Shown here one piece after another: positions 1 to 13,709 of a DNA stretch of 64,000 nucleotides (within the stretch, counting starts at the first letter, position 1; each line of letters opens with the position of its first letter). The notes under the pieces were generated by a model, which did not search any database, was not told the DNA's origin, and was given only the letters and a program-made list of their open reading frames with translations. The stretch is from Chamaea fasciata (Eukaryota > Chordata > Aves > Passeriformes > Sylviidae). Position numbers and translations under genes: made by a program. The DNA is taken from the NCBI GenBank assembly GCA_029207755.1, contig JARCOQ010000178.1, positions 1 to 64,000 on the forward strand. Reading direction: 5' to 3'.

Positions 1-2886
1 CCAGGGCACCCCAGGGACACCTAGAGGACAGCCAGGGCACCACAGGGACACCTACAGCACAGCCAGGGCACCCTAGGGACAGCCAGGGCACCCTCAGGGA
101 CACCAAGGGCACAGCCAGGCCACCCCAAGGACAGCCAGGGCAGCCCAGGGACACCTACAGGACAGCCAGGGCACCCCACGGCAGCCCAGGGACACCCAGG
201 GTACACCGGGTACACGTAGGGGACCTCCCGGGCACCCCAGGGACAGCCAGGGCACCCCAGGGACACCCAGGGCCCCCCCAGGGACACCTACGGGACAGCC
301 AGGGAACGCCAGGGACACGTAGGGGACAGCCAGGGCACCCTAGGGACAAGCAGGGCAACCCCAGGGACACCTAGGCGACCTCCAGACACATCTAGGAGAC
401 AGCCAGGGCACCCCAGGGACAGCCAGGGCCCCCCCAGGGACACCTAGGGGACAGCCAGGGCACCACAGGAACAGCCAGGGCACCCCCAGGGACACCTAGG
501 GGACAGCCAGGGCCCCCCCAGGGACACCTAGGGGACAGCCAGGGGACCCCAGGGACACCCAGGGCACCCCCAGGGACACGTAGGGGACAGCCAGGGCATC
601 CCGAGGGACAGGGAGGGCACCCACAGGGACACCTAGGGCACAGCCAGGGCACCCTAGGGACAGCCAGGGCACCCCAGGGACACCTAAGGGACAGGCAGGG
701 CACCCCCAGGGACACCTAGGGGACAGGCAGGGCACCCCCAGGGACACTGACGGGACAGCTAGGGCACCCCCAGAGACCCCTAGAGGACAGCCAGGGACCT
801 CCTAGGGACACTCTGGGCACCCCAAGGGACACCTTGGGGTCAGCCAGGGCACCCCAGGGACACCCAGGGCACACCCAGGGACACGGAGGGGACACCCAGG
901 GCACCACCAGGGACACCTAGGGGACAGCCAGGGAACCCCAGGGACACACTGTGCACCCCCAGGGACACCCAGGGCACCCCCAGGGACACCTAGGGGACAG
1001 CCAGGGCCCCCCCAGGGACACCTAGGGGACAGCCAGGGCACCCCAGGGACACCCAGGGCACCCCCAGGGACACCGAGGGGACAGCCAGGGCACCCTTGGG
1101 AAAGCCATGGCACCCTAGGGACAGCCAGGGCACCCCAGGGACACCTAAGGGACAGGCAGGGCACCCCCAGGGACACCTAGGGGACAGCCAGGGCACCCTA
1201 GGGACAGCCAGGGCACCCCCAGGGACACCCAGGGCACCCCCAGGGACACCTAGGGGACAGCCAGGGCACCTCGAGGGACAGGGAGGGCACGCCCAGGGAC
1301 ACCTACAGGACAGCCAGGGCCCCCCCAGGGACATCCAGGGCACCCCCAGGGACACCTAGGGGACAGCCAGGGCATCCCCAGGGACACCCTGGGCACCCCC
1401 AGGGACACCTAGGGGACAGCCAGGGCACCCCAGGCACACCCAGGGCACCCCCAGGGACACCTATGGGACAGCCAGGGAATCCCAGGGACACCTACGGGAC
1501 AGCCAGGGCACCCTAGGGACAGGCAGGGCACCCCCAGGGACACCTAGGGGACTGCCAGGGCACCCTAGGGACAGCCAGGGCACCCCCAGGGACACCTAGG
1601 GGACAGCCAGGGAACCCCAGGGACACCCTGGGCACCCCCAGGGACACCTAATGCACCCCCAGGGACACCTAGGGGACAGCCAGGGCCCCCCCACGGACAC
1701 CTAGGGGACAGCCAGGGAACCCCAGGGACACCCTGTGCACCCCTAGGGACACCCAGGGCACCCCCAGGGACACCTAGGGGACAGCCAGGGCCCCCCCAGG
1801 GACACCTAGGGGACAGCCAGGGAACCTCAGGGACACCCTGTGCACCCCCAGGGAAAACCAGGGCACACCCGGGGACACCTAGGGGACAGCCCGGGCACCC
1901 TAGGGACAGCCAGGGCACAGAAAGGGCACCCTAGGGACAGCCAGGGCACCCCCAAGGACACCTAGGAGACACGCAGGGTACCCCCAGGGACAACGAGGGG
2001 ACAGCCAGGGCACCCCCAGGGACAGCCAAGGCACCCCAGGGACACCTAGGGCACAGCCAGGGCACCCTAGGGACAGCCAGGGCACCCCCAGGGACACCTA
2101 AGGGACAGGCAGGGCACCCCCAGGGACAACTAGGGGACAGCCAGGGCACCCCCAGGGACACCCAGGGCACCCCCAGGGACATCCAGGGGACAGCCAGGGC
2201 ACCCCAGGGACATTTAGGGGACAGCACGGGCACTCCAGGGACACCCAGGGCACCCCCAGGGACACGAAGGGGACAGCCAGGGCACCCCCAGGGACACGAA
2301 GGGGACAGCCAGGGCTCCCCCAGGGACAGCCAGGGCACACCAAAAGACACCTAAAGGACAGCCAGGGCACCCACAGGGCCACCTAGGGGAGAGCCAGGGC
2401 ACCCCCAGGGACAGCCAGGGCCCCCCCAGGGACATCAAGGGCACCCCCAGGGACACCTAGGGGACAGCCAGGGCAGCCCAGGGACACCCAGGGCACCCCC
2501 ATGGACACCTCGGGGACAGCCAGGGTACCCCCAGGGACACCAAGGGGACCCGCAGGGACACCTAGGGGACAGCCAGGGCACCTACAGGGACACCTAGGAG
2601 ACAGCCAGGGCACCCCAGGGACAGCGAGGGCACCCCCAGGGACACCTAGGCGACCTCCAGGGACATCTACGGGACAGCCAGGGCACCCCAGGGACAGCCA
2701 GGGCACCCCCAGGGACACCTAGGGGACAGCCAGGGCCCCCCCAGGGACACCTAGGGGACAGCCAGGGGACCCCAGGGACACCCAGGGCACCCCCAGGGAC
2801 ACCTAGGGGACAGCCAGGGCATCCCGAGGGACAGGGAGGGCACCCCCAGGGACACCTAGGAGACAGCCAGGGTACGCCAGGGACAC
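1..2886. repeat. Higher-order unit of about 3 kb, copy 1 (partial)
   Basis: The first ~600 bases recur at 2,887 and, with a 31-bp loss, at 6,067. Shared rare variants include the CCTACAGCACAGCC segment and the GGGTACACCGGGTACACG segment near 200. Further in lie the GACCTCCTAGGG variant near 792 and the CAGAAAGGGCACC variant near 1,918. The unit is array sequence only and no gene is visible. The left boundary is the window edge and the true unit start may lie outside. Confidence 0.65.
1697..2456. repeat. Block duplicated 9,843 bp away, left copy
   Basis: This block is nearly identical to 11,540-12,299 at a constant offset of 9,843 bp. It carries the CAGAAAGGGCACC, ACACGCAGGGTACC and CACACCAAAAGACACC variants in the same order. 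It is array sequence only. Confidence 0.75.
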
Positions 2887-5800
2887 CCAGGGCACCCCAG
2901 GGACACCTAGAGGACAGCCAGGGCACCACAGGGACACCTACAGCACAGCCAGGGCACCCTAGGGACAGCCAGGGCACCCTCAGGGACACCAAGGGCACAG
3001 CCAGGCCACCCCAAGGACAGCCAGGGCAGCCCAGGGACACCTACAGGACAGCCAGGGCACCCCACGGCAGCCCCAGGGACACCCAGGGTACACCGGGTAC
3101 ACGTAGGGGACCTCCCGGGCACCCAGGGGACAGCCAGGGCACCCCAGGGACACCCAGGGCCCCCCCAGGGACACCTACGGGACAGCCAGGGAACGCCAGG
3201 GACACGTAGGGGACAGCCTGGGCACCCTAGGGACAAGCAGGGCACCCCCAGGGACACCTAGGCGACCTCCAGACACATCTAGGAGACAGCCAGGGCACCC
3301 CAGGGACAGCCAGGGCCCCCCCAGGGACACCTAGGGGACAGCCAGGGCACCACAGGAACAGCCAGGGCACCCCCAGGGACACCTAGGGGACAGCCAGGGC
3401 CCCCCCAGGGACACCTAGGGGACAGCCAGGGGACCCCAGGGACACCCAGGGCACCCCCAGGGACACGTAGGGGACAGCCAGGGCATCCCGAGGGACAGGG
3501 AGGGCACCCACAGGGACACCTAGGGCACCAGCCAGGGCACCCTAGGGACAGCCAGGGCACCTCAGGGACACCAAGGGCACAGCCAGGCCACCCCAAGAAC
3601 AGCCAGGGCAGCCCAGGGACACCTACAGGACAGCGGAAGGCACCCCAGGGCTGCCCAGGGACACCCAGGGTACCCCAGGGACACGTAGGGGACCTCCCGG
3701 CAACCCAGGGACAGCCAGGGCACCCCAGGGGACACCCGGGGCCCCCCCAGGGACATCCTATGGGACAGCCAGGGAACGCCAGGGACACGTAGGGGACAGC
3801 CAGGGCCCCCCCAGGGACACCTAGGGGACAGCCAGGGCACCCCAGGGGACACCCAGGGCACCCCCAGGGACACCAAGGGGACAAGCCAGGGCACCCTAGG
3901 ACAGCCATGGCCCCCTAGGGACAGCCAGGGCACCCCCAGAGACACCGAGGGCACAGCCAGGGCACCCTAGGGACAGCCAGGGCACCCCAGGGACACCTAG
4001 GGGACAGGCAGGGCACCCCCAGGGACACCTAGGGGACAGGCAGGGCACCCCCAGGGACACTGACGGGACAGCCAGGGCACCCCCAGAGACCCCTAGAGGA
4101 CAGCCAGGGACCTCCTAGGGACACTCTGGGCACCCCCAGGGACACCCAGGGCACCCCCAGAAACACCTAGGGGACAGCCAGGGCCCCCTAGGGACACCTA
4201 GGGGACAGCCAGGGCACCCCAGGGACACCCAGGGCACCCCCAGGGACACCGAGGGGACAGCCAGGGCACCCTAGGGAAAGCCATGGCACCCTAGGGACAG
4301 CCAGGGCACCCCAGGGACACCTAAGGGACAGGCAGGGCACCCCCAGGGACACCTAGGGGACAGCCAGGGCACCCTAGGGACAGCCAGGGCACCCCCATGG
4401 ACACCCAGGGCACCCCCAGGGACACCTAGGGGACAGCCAGGGCACCTCGACGGACAGGGAGGGCACCCCCAGGGACACCTACAGGACAGCCAGGGCCCCC
4501 CCAGGACATCCAGGGCACCCCCAGGGACACCTAGGGGACAGCCAGGGCATCCCCAGGGACACCCTGGGCACCCCCAGGGACACCTAGGGGACAGCCAGGG
4601 CACCCCAGGCACACCCAGGGCACCCCCAGGGACCACCTAGGGGACAGCCAGGGAATCCCAGGGGACACCTAGGGGACAGCCAGGGCACCCCCAGGGAGAC
4701 CTAGGGGACAGCCAGGGCACCCGAGGGACACCAGGGCACCCCCAGGGACACCTAGGGGACAGGCAGGGCACCCCCAGAGACACCTAGGGGACTGCCAGGG
4801 CACCCTAGGGACAGCAGGGCACCCCCAGGGACACCTAGGGGACAGCCAGGAACCCCAGGGACACCCTGGGCACCCCCAGGGACACCTAATGCACCCCCCA
4901 GGGACACCTAGGGACAGCCAGGGCCCCCCCACGGACACCTAGGGGACATCCAGGGAACCCCAGGGACACCCTGTGCACCCCTAGGGACACCCAGGGCACC
5001 CCCAGGGACACCTAGGGGACAGCCAGGGCATCCCCAGGGACACCTAGGGGACAGCCAGGGAACCTCAGGGACACCCTGTTGCACCCCCAGGGAAAACCAG
5101 GGCACACCCGGGGACACCTAGGGGACAGCCCGGGCACCCTAGGGACAGCCAGGGCACAGAAAGGGCACCCTAGGGACAGCCAGGGCACCCCCAAGGACAC
5201 CTAGGAGACACGTAGGGTACCCCCAGGGACAACGAGGGGACAGCCAGGGCACCCCCAGGGACAGCCAAGGCACCCCAGGGACACCTAGGGCACAGCCAGG
5301 GCACCCTAGGGACAGCCAGGGCACCCCCAGGGACACATAAGGGACAGGCAGGGCACCCCAGGGACAACTAGGGGACAGCCAGGGCACCCCCAGGGACACC
5401 CAGGGCACCCCCAGGGACATCCAGGGGACAGCCAGGGCACCCCAGGGACATTTAGGGGACAGGCACGGGCACTCCAGGGACACCCAGGGCACCCCCAGGG
5501 ACACGAAGGGGACAGCCAGGGCACCCCCAGGGACACGAAGGGGACAGCCAGGGCTCCCCCAGGGACAGCCAGGGCACACCAAAAGACACCTAAAAGGACA
5601 GCCAGGGCACCCACAGGGCCACCTAGGGGACAGCCAGGGCACCCCCAGGGACAGCCAGGGCCCCCCCAGGGACATCAAGGGCACCCCCAGGGACAACTAG
5701 GGGACAGCCAGGCAGCCCAGGGACACCCAGGGCACCCCCATGGACACCTCGGGGACAGCCAGGGCACCTACAGGGACACCTAGGAGACAGCCAGAGCACC

Positions 5801-6066
5801 CCAGGGACAGCGAGGGCACCCCCAGGGACACCTAGGCGACCTTTAGGGACATCTACGGGACAGCCAGGGCACCCCAGGGACAGCCAGGGCACCCCCAGGG
5901 ACATCTAGGGGACAGCCAGGGCCCCCCCAGGGACACCTAGGGGACAGCCAGGGGGACCCCAGGGACACCCAGGGCACCCCCAGGGACACCTAGGGGACAG
6001 CCAGGGCATCCCGAGGGACAGGGAGGGCACCCACAGGGACACCTAGGAGACAGCCAGGGTACGCCA
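2887..6066. repeat. Higher-order unit of about 3.2 kb, copy 2
   Basis: It starts with the same bases as position 1 and carries the same ordered variant markers: GACCTCCTAGGG near 4,105 and CAGAAAGGGCACC near 5,157. Small 1-bp indels relative to copies 1 and 3 are frequent here (for example near 3,530-3,900 and 4,620-5,090). They could be real or consensus errors of a long-read assembly. No gene is visible. Confidence 0.6.
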
Positions 6067-8535
6067 GGGACACCCAGGGCACCCCAGGGACACCTACAGC
6101 ACAGCCAGGGCACCCTAGGGACAGCCAGGGCACCCTCAGGGACACCAAGGGCACAGCCAGGCCACCCCAAGGACAGCCAGGGCAGCCCAGGACACCTACA
6201 GGACAGCCAGGGCACCCCACGGCAGCCCAGGGACACCCAGGGTACACCGGGTACACGTAGGGGACCTCCCGGGCACCCCAGGGACAGCCAGGGCACCCAG
6301 GGACACCCAGGGCCCCCCCAGGGACACCTACGGGACAGCCAGGGAACGCCAGGGACACGTAGGGGACAGCCAGGGCACCCTAGGGACAAGCAGGGCACCC
6401 CCAGGGACACCTAGGCGACCTCCAGACACATCTAGGAGACAGCCAGGGCACCCCAGGGACAGCCAGGGCCCCCCCAGGGACACCTAGGGGACAGCCAGGG
6501 CACCACAGGAACAGCCAGGGCACCCCCAGGGACACCTAGGGGACAGCCAGGGCCCCCCCCAGGGACACCTAGGGGACAGCCAGGGGACCCCAGGGACACC
6601 CAGGGCACCCACAGGGACACCTAGGCACAGCCAGGGCACCCTAGGGACAGCCAGGGCACCCTCAGGGACACCAAGGGCACAGCCAGGCCACCCCAAGAAC
6701 AGCCAGGGCAGCCCAGGGACACCTACAGGACAGCGAAGGCACCCAGGGCTGCCAGGGACACCCAGGGTACCCCAGGGACACGTAGGGGACCTCCCGGGCA
6801 CCCCAGGGACAGCCAGGGCACCCCAGGGACACCCAGGGCCCCCCCAGGGACACCTATGGGACAGCCAGGGAACGCCAGGGACACGTAGGGGACAGCCAGG
6901 GCCCCCCCAGGGACACCTAGGGGACAGCCAGGGCACCCCAGGGACACCCATGGCACCCCCAGGGACACCAAGGGGACAGCCAGGGCACCCTAGGGACAGC
7001 CATGGCCCCCTAGGGACAGCCAGGGCACCCCCAGAGACACCGAGGGCACAGCCAGGGCACCCTAGGGACAGCCAGGGCACCCCAGGGACACCTAGGGGAC
7101 AGGCAGGGCACCCCCAGGGACACCTAGGGGACAGGCAGGGCACCCCCAGGGACACTGACGGGACAGCCAGGGCACCCCCAGAGACCCCTAGAGGACAGCC
7201 AGGGACCTCCTAGGGACACTCTGGGCACCCAAGGGACACCTTGGGGTCAGCCAGGGCACCCCAGGGACACCCAGGGCACACCCAGGGACACGGAGGGGAC
7301 ACCCAGGGCACCCCCAGGGACACCTAGGGGACAGCCAGGGAACCCCAGGGACACCCTGTGCACCCCCAGGGACACCCAGGGCACCCCCAGAAACACCTAG
7401 GGGACAGCCAGGGCCCCCCTAGGGACACCTAGGGGACAGCCAGGGCACCCCAGGGACACCCAGGGCACCCCCAGGGACACCGAGGGGACAGCCAGGGCAC
7501 CCTAGGGAAAAGCCATGGCACCCTAGGGACAGCCAGGGCACCCCAGGGACACCTAAGGGGACAGGCAGGGCACCCCCAGGGACACCTAGGGGACAGCCAG
7601 GGCACCCTAGGGACAGCCAGGGCACCCCCAGGGACACCCAGGGCACCCCCAGGACACCTAGGGGACAGCCAGGGCACCTCGAGGGACAGGGAGGGCACCC
7701 CCAGGGACACCTACAGGACAGCCAGGGCCCCCCCAGGGACATCCAGGGCACCCCCAGGGACACCTAGGGGACAGCCAGGGCATCCCCAGGGACACCCTGG
7801 GCACCCCCAGGGACACCTAGGGGACAGCCAGGGCACCCCAGGCACACCCAGGGCACCCCCAGGGACACCTAGGGGACAGCCAGGGAATCCCAGGGACACC
7901 TAGGGACAGCCAGGGCACCCCCAGGGAGACCTAGGGGACAGCCAGGGCACCCCGAGGGACACCAGGGCACCCCCAGGGACACCTAGGGGACAGGCAGGGC
8001 ACCCCCAGAGACACCTAGGGGACTGCCAGGGCACCCTAGGGACAGCCAGGGCACCCCCAGGGACACCTAGGGGACAGCCAGGGAACCCCAGGGACACCCT
8101 GGGCACCCCCAGGGACACCTAATGCACCCCCAGGGACACCTAGGGGACAGCCAGGGCCCCCCCCACGGACACCTAGGGGACAGCCAGGGAACCCCAGGGA
8201 CACCCTGTGCACCCCTAGGGACACCCAGGGCACCCCCAGGGACACCTAGGGGACAGCCAGGGCATCCCCAGGGACACCTAGGGGACAGCCAGGGAACCTC
8301 AGGGACACCCTGTGCACCCCCAGGGAAAACCAGGGCACACCCGGGGACACCTAGGGGACAGCCCGGGCACCCTAGGGACAGCCAGGGCACAGAAAGGGCA
8401 CCCTAGGGACAGCCAGGGCACCCCCAAGGACACCTAGGAGACACGTAGGGTACCCCCAGGGACAACGAGGGGACAGCCAGGGCACCCCCAGGGACAGCCA
8501 AGGCACCCCAGGGACACCTAGGGCACAGCCAGGGC
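6067..8535. repeat. Higher-order unit of about 3 kb, copy 3
   Basis: It begins with the copy-1 start sequence lacking one 31-bp unit. It carries GACCTCCTAGGG near 7,200 and CAGAAAGGGCACC near 8,391. Around 8,536 the order switches to a different combination of variants, so the regular three-unit ladder ends about here. The boundary is approximate. Confidence 0.55.
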
Positions 8536-9904
8536 ACCCTAGGGACAGGCAGGGCACCCCCAGGGAAACCTAGGGGACAGCCAGGGCCCCCCCAGGGACA
8601 CCTAGGGGACAGGCAGGGCACCCCAGGGACACCCAGGGCACCCCCAGGGACACCAAGGGGACAGCCAGGGCACCCTAGGAACAGCCATGGCACCCTAGGG
8701 ACAGCCAGGGCACCCCCAGAGACACCGAGGGCACAGCCAGGGCACCCTAGGGACAGCCAGGGCACCCCAGGGACACCTAAGGGACAAGCAGGGCACCCCC
8801 AGGGACACCTAGGGGACAGGCAGGGACCTCCTAGGGACACTCTGGACACCCCAAGGGACACCTTGGGGTCAGCCATGGCGCCCCAGGGACACCCAGGGCA
8901 CCCCCAGGGACACCCAGGGCACCCCCAGGGACACCTAGGGGACAGCCAGGGCCCCCCCCAGGGAAACCTAGGGGACAGCCAGGGAACCCCAGGGATACCC
9001 TGTGCACGCCCAGGGACACCCAGGGCACACCCAGGGACACCTAGGGGACAGCCAGGGCACCCTAGGGACAGCCAGGGCACCCCCAGGGACACCGAGGGCA
9101 CAGCCAGGGCACCCCAGGGACAGCGAGGGCACCCCCAGAGACACCCAGGGCACCTCCAGGGACACCTAGGGGACAGCCAGGGCACCTCGAGGGACAGGGA
9201 GGGCACCCCCAGGGACACCTAGAGGACAGCCAGGGCCCCCCCAGGGACATCCAGGGCACCCCCAGGGACACCTAGGGGACAGCCAGGGCATCCCAAGGGA
9301 CACCCTGGGCACCCCCAGGGACACCTAGGGGACAGCCAGGGCACCCCAGGCACACTCAGGGCATTCCCAGGGACACCAAGGGGACAGCCAGGGCACCCCA
9401 AGGGACACCTAGGGGACAGGCAGGGCACCCCCAGGGACACCTAGGGGACAGCCAGGACACGCTAGGGACAGGCAGGGCACCCCCAGGGACACCAAGGGCA
9501 CAGCCAGGGCCCCCTCAGGGACACCGAGGGCACAGCCAGGGCCCCCTCAGGGACACCCAGGGCACCCCAGGGACACCTAGGGGACAACCAGGGCATCCCC
9601 AGGGACACCCAGGGCACCCCCAGGGACACCTAGAGGACAGCCAGGGCACCCCCAGGGACACCTAGGGGACGGGCAGGGCACCCCTAGGGACACCTAGGGG
9701 ACAGCCAGGGCCCCCCCAGGGACACCTAGGGGACAGGCAGGGCATCCCCAGGGACACCCAGGGCACCCCCAGGGACACCAAGAGGACAGCCAGGGCACCC
9801 CCAGGGACACCTAGGGGACAGCCAGGGCACCCTCAGGGACACCTAGGGGACAACCTGGGCACCCCCAAGGACACCCAGGGCACCCCCAGGGACACTGAGG
9901 GCAC
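8536..9904. repeat. Mosaic minisatellite stretch
   Basis: Ordinary 32-bp and 21-bp units in a variant order that does not repeat the preceding 3-kb ladder as a block. A relative of the GACCTCCTAGGGACACTCTGG segment is present near 8,825. I see no gene, RNA or non-array insertion. Confidence 0.7.
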
Positions 9905-11235
9905 AGCCAGGGCACCCCCAAGGACACCTAGGGGACACGCAGAGTACCCCCAGGGACAATTAGGGGACAGCCATGGCAACCCCAGGGACAGCCAGGGCAC
10001 CCCAGGGACACCTAGGTCACAGCCAGGGCACCCTAGGGACAGCCAGGGCACCCCCAGGGACACCTAGGGGACAGCCAGGGCACCCCCAGGGACACCTAGG
10101 GGACAGCCAGGGCACCCCCAGGGACACCTAGGGGACAGCTAGGGCACCCCGAGGGACACCAGGGCACCCCCAGGGACACCTAGGGGACAGGCAGGGCACC
10201 CCCAGGGAAACCTAGGGGACTGCCAAGGCACCCTAGGGACAGCCAGGGCACCCCCAGGGACACCTAGAGGACAGCCAGGGAACCCCAGGGACACCCTGGG
10301 CATCCCCAGGGACACATAATGCACCCCCAGGGACACCTAGGGGACAGCCAGGGCCCCCCCAGGGACACCTAGGGGACAGCCAGGGAACCTCAGGGACACC
10401 CTGTGCACCCCCAGGGACACCCAGGGCACACCCGGGGACACCTAGGGGACAGCCCGGGCACCCTAGGGACAGCCAGGGCACAGAAAGGGCACCCTAGGGA
10501 CAGCCAGGGCACCCCCAAGGACACCTAGGGGACACGCAGGGTACCCCCAGGGACAACGAGGGGACAGCCAGGGCAACCCAGGGACAGCCAAGGCACCCCA
10601 GGGACACCTAGGGCACAGCCAGGGCACACTAGTGACAGCCAGGGCACCCCCAGGGACACCTACGGGACAGGCAGGGCACCCCAGGGGACACCTAGGGGAC
10701 AGCCAGGGCACCCCCAGGGACACCTAGGGGACACCCAGGGCACCCCCAGGGACATTTAGGGGACAGCACGGGCACTCCAGGGACACCCAGGGCACCCCCA
10801 GGGACACGAAGGGGACAGCCAGGGCACCCCCAAGGGACAGCCAGGGCTCCCCCAGGGACAGCCAGGGCACCCCAAAAGACACCTAAAGGACAGCCAGGGC
10901 ACCCCCAGGGCCACCTAGGGGACAGCCAGGGCACCCCCAGGGACAGCCAGGGCCCCCCCAGGGACATCAAGGGCACCCCCAGGGACACCTAGGGGACAGC
11001 CAGGGCAGCCCAGGGACACCCAGGGCACCCCCATGGACACCTCGGGGACAGCCAAGGTACCCCCAGGGACACCAAGGGGACCCCCAGGGACACCTAGGGG
11101 ACAGACAGGGCACCTACAGGGACACCTAGGAGACAGCCAGGGCACCCCAGGGATAGCGAGGGCACCCCCAGGGACACCTAGGCGACCTCCAGGGACACCT
11201 ATGGGACAGCCAGGGCACGCCAGGGACACGTAGGG
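9905..11235. repeat. 2,496-bp-offset duplication, left copy
   Basis: It matches 12,401-13,709. The offset is 2,496 bp through most of the block and 2,474 bp in the last part, so about 22 bp are missing from the right copy. Markers are GACAATTAGGGG near 9,960, CACTAGTGACAGCC near 10,627 and CACATAATGCACC near 10,316. Confidence 0.75.
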
Positions 11236-11539
11236 GACAGCCAGGGCACCCCAGGGACACCCAGGGCACCCCCAGGGACACCGAGGGGACAGCCAGGGCA
11301 CCCTTGGGAAAGCCATGGCACCCTAGGGACAGCCAGGGCACCCCAGGGACACCTAAGGGACAGGCAGGGCACCCCCAGGGACACCCAGGGCACCCCCAGG
11401 GACACCTAGGGGACAGCCAGGGCACCTCGAGGGACAGGGAGGGCACGCCCAGGGACACCTACAGGACAGCCAGGGCCCCCCCAGGGACATCCAGGGCACC
11501 CCCAGGGACACCTAGGGGACAGCCAGGGCATCCCCAGGG

Positions 11540-12299
11540 ACACCTAGGGGACAGCCAGGGAACCCCAGGGACACCCTGTGCACCCCTAGGGACACCCAGG
11601 GCACCCCCAGGGACACCTAGGGGACAGCCAGGGCCCCCCCAGGGACACCTAGGGGACAGCCAGGGAACCTCAGGGACACCCTGTGCACCCCCAGGGAAAA
11701 CCAGGGCACACCCGGGGACACCTAGGGGACAGCCCGGGCACCCTAGGGACAGCCAGGGCACAGAAAGGGCACCCTAGGGACAGCCAGGGCACCCCCAAGG
11801 ACACCTAGGAGACACGCAGGGTACCCCCAGGGACAACGAGGGGACAGCCAGGGCACCCCCAGGGACAGCCAAGGCACCCCAGGGACACCTAGGGCACAGC
11901 CAGGGCACCCTAGGGACAGCCAGGGCACCCCCAGGGACACCTAAGGGACAGGCAGGGCACCCCCAGGGACAACTAGGGGACAGCCAGGGCACCCCCAGGG
12001 ACACCCAGGGCACCCCCAGGGACATCCAGGGGACAACCAGGGCACCCCAGGGACATTTAGGGGACAGCACGGGCACTCCAGGGACACCCAGGGCACCCCC
12101 AGGGACACGAAGGGGACAGCCAGGGCACCCCCAGGGACACGAAGGGGACAGCCAGGGCTCCCCCAGGGACAGCCAGGGCACACCAAAAGACACCTAAAGG
12201 ACAGCCAGGGCACCCACAGGGCCACCTAGGGGACAGCCAGGGCACCCCCAGGGACAGCCAGGGCCCCCCCAGGGACATCAAGGGCACCCCCAGGGACAC
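11540..12299. repeat. Block duplicated 9,843 bp away, right copy
   Basis: This is the partner of 1,697-2,456. It is inserted between different neighbouring variants on both sides, so it looks like a transferred block, not a step in a simple ladder. Confidence 0.75.
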
Positions 12300-12400
12300 G
12301 TAGGGGACAGCCAGGGCACCCTAGGGATAGGCAGGGCACCCCCAGGGACACCTAGGGGACAGCCAGGGCACCCCAGGGACAGCCATGGCCCCCTAGGGAC

Positions 12401-13709
12401 AGCCAGGGCACCCCCAAGGACACCTAGGGGACACGCAGAGTACCCCCAGGGACAATTAGGGGACAGCCATGGCAACCCCAGGGACAGCCAGGGCACCCCA
12501 GGGACACCTAGGTCACAGCCAGGGCACCCTAGGGACAGCCAGGGCACCCCCAGGGACACCTAGGGGACAGCCAGGGCACCCCCAGGGACACCTAGGGGAC
12601 AGCCAGGGCACCCCCAGGGACACCTAGGGGACAGCTAGGGCACCCCGAGGGACACCAGGGCACCCCCAGGGACACCTAGGGGACAGGCAGGGCACCCCCA
12701 GGGACACCTAGGGGACTGACAAGGCACCCTAGGGACAGCCAGGGCACCCCCAGGGACACCTAGAGGACAGCCAGGGAACCCCAGGGACACCCTGGGCATC
12801 CCCAGGGACACATAATGCACCCCCAGGGACACCTAGGGGACAGCCAGGGCCCCCCCAGGGACACCTAGGGGACAGCCAGGGAACCTCAGGGACACCCTGT
12901 GCACCCCCAGGGACACCCAGGGCACACCCGGGGACACCTAGGGGACAGCCCGGGCACCCTAGGGACAGCCAGGGCACAGAAAGGGCACCCTAGGGACAGC
13001 CAGGGCACCCCCAAGGACACCTAGGGGACACGCAGGGTACCCCCAGGGACAACGAGGGGACAGCCACGGCAACCCAGGGACAGCCAAGGCACCCCAGGGA
13101 CACCTAGGGCACAGCCAGGGCACACTAGTGACAGCCAGGGCACCCCCAGGGACACCTACGGGACACGCAGGGCACCCCAGGGGACACCTAGGGGACAGCC
13201 AGGGCACCCCCAGGGACACCTAGGGGACACCCAGGGCACCCCCAGGGACATTTAGGGGACAGCACGGGCACTCCAGGGACACCCAGGGCACCCCCAGGGA
13301 CACGAAGGGGACAGCCAGGGCACCCCCAGGGACAGCCAGGGCTCCCCCAGGGACAGCCAGGGCACACCAAAAGACACCTAAAGGACAGCCAGGGCACCCG
13401 CAGGGCCACCTAGGGGACAGCCAGGGCCCCCCCAGGGACATCAAGGGCACCCCCAGGGACACCTAGGGGACAGCCAGGGCAGCCCAGGGACACCCAGGGC
13501 ACCCCCATGGACACCTCGGGGACAGCCAAGGTACCCCCAGGGACACCAAGGGGACCCCCAGGGACACCTAGGGGACAGCCAGGGCACCTACAGGGACACC
13601 TAGGAGACAGCCAGGGCACCCCAGGGATAGCGAGGGCACCCCCAGGGACACCTAGGCGACCTCCAGGGACACCTATGGGACAGCCAGGGAACGCCAGGGA
13701 CACGTAGGG
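12401..13709. repeat. 2,496-bp-offset duplication, right copy
   Basis: It carries the same ordered markers as 9,905-11,235 with few substitutions. It lies directly after the 9,843-bp-offset block, so at least two duplication events are layered here. Confidence 0.75.
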
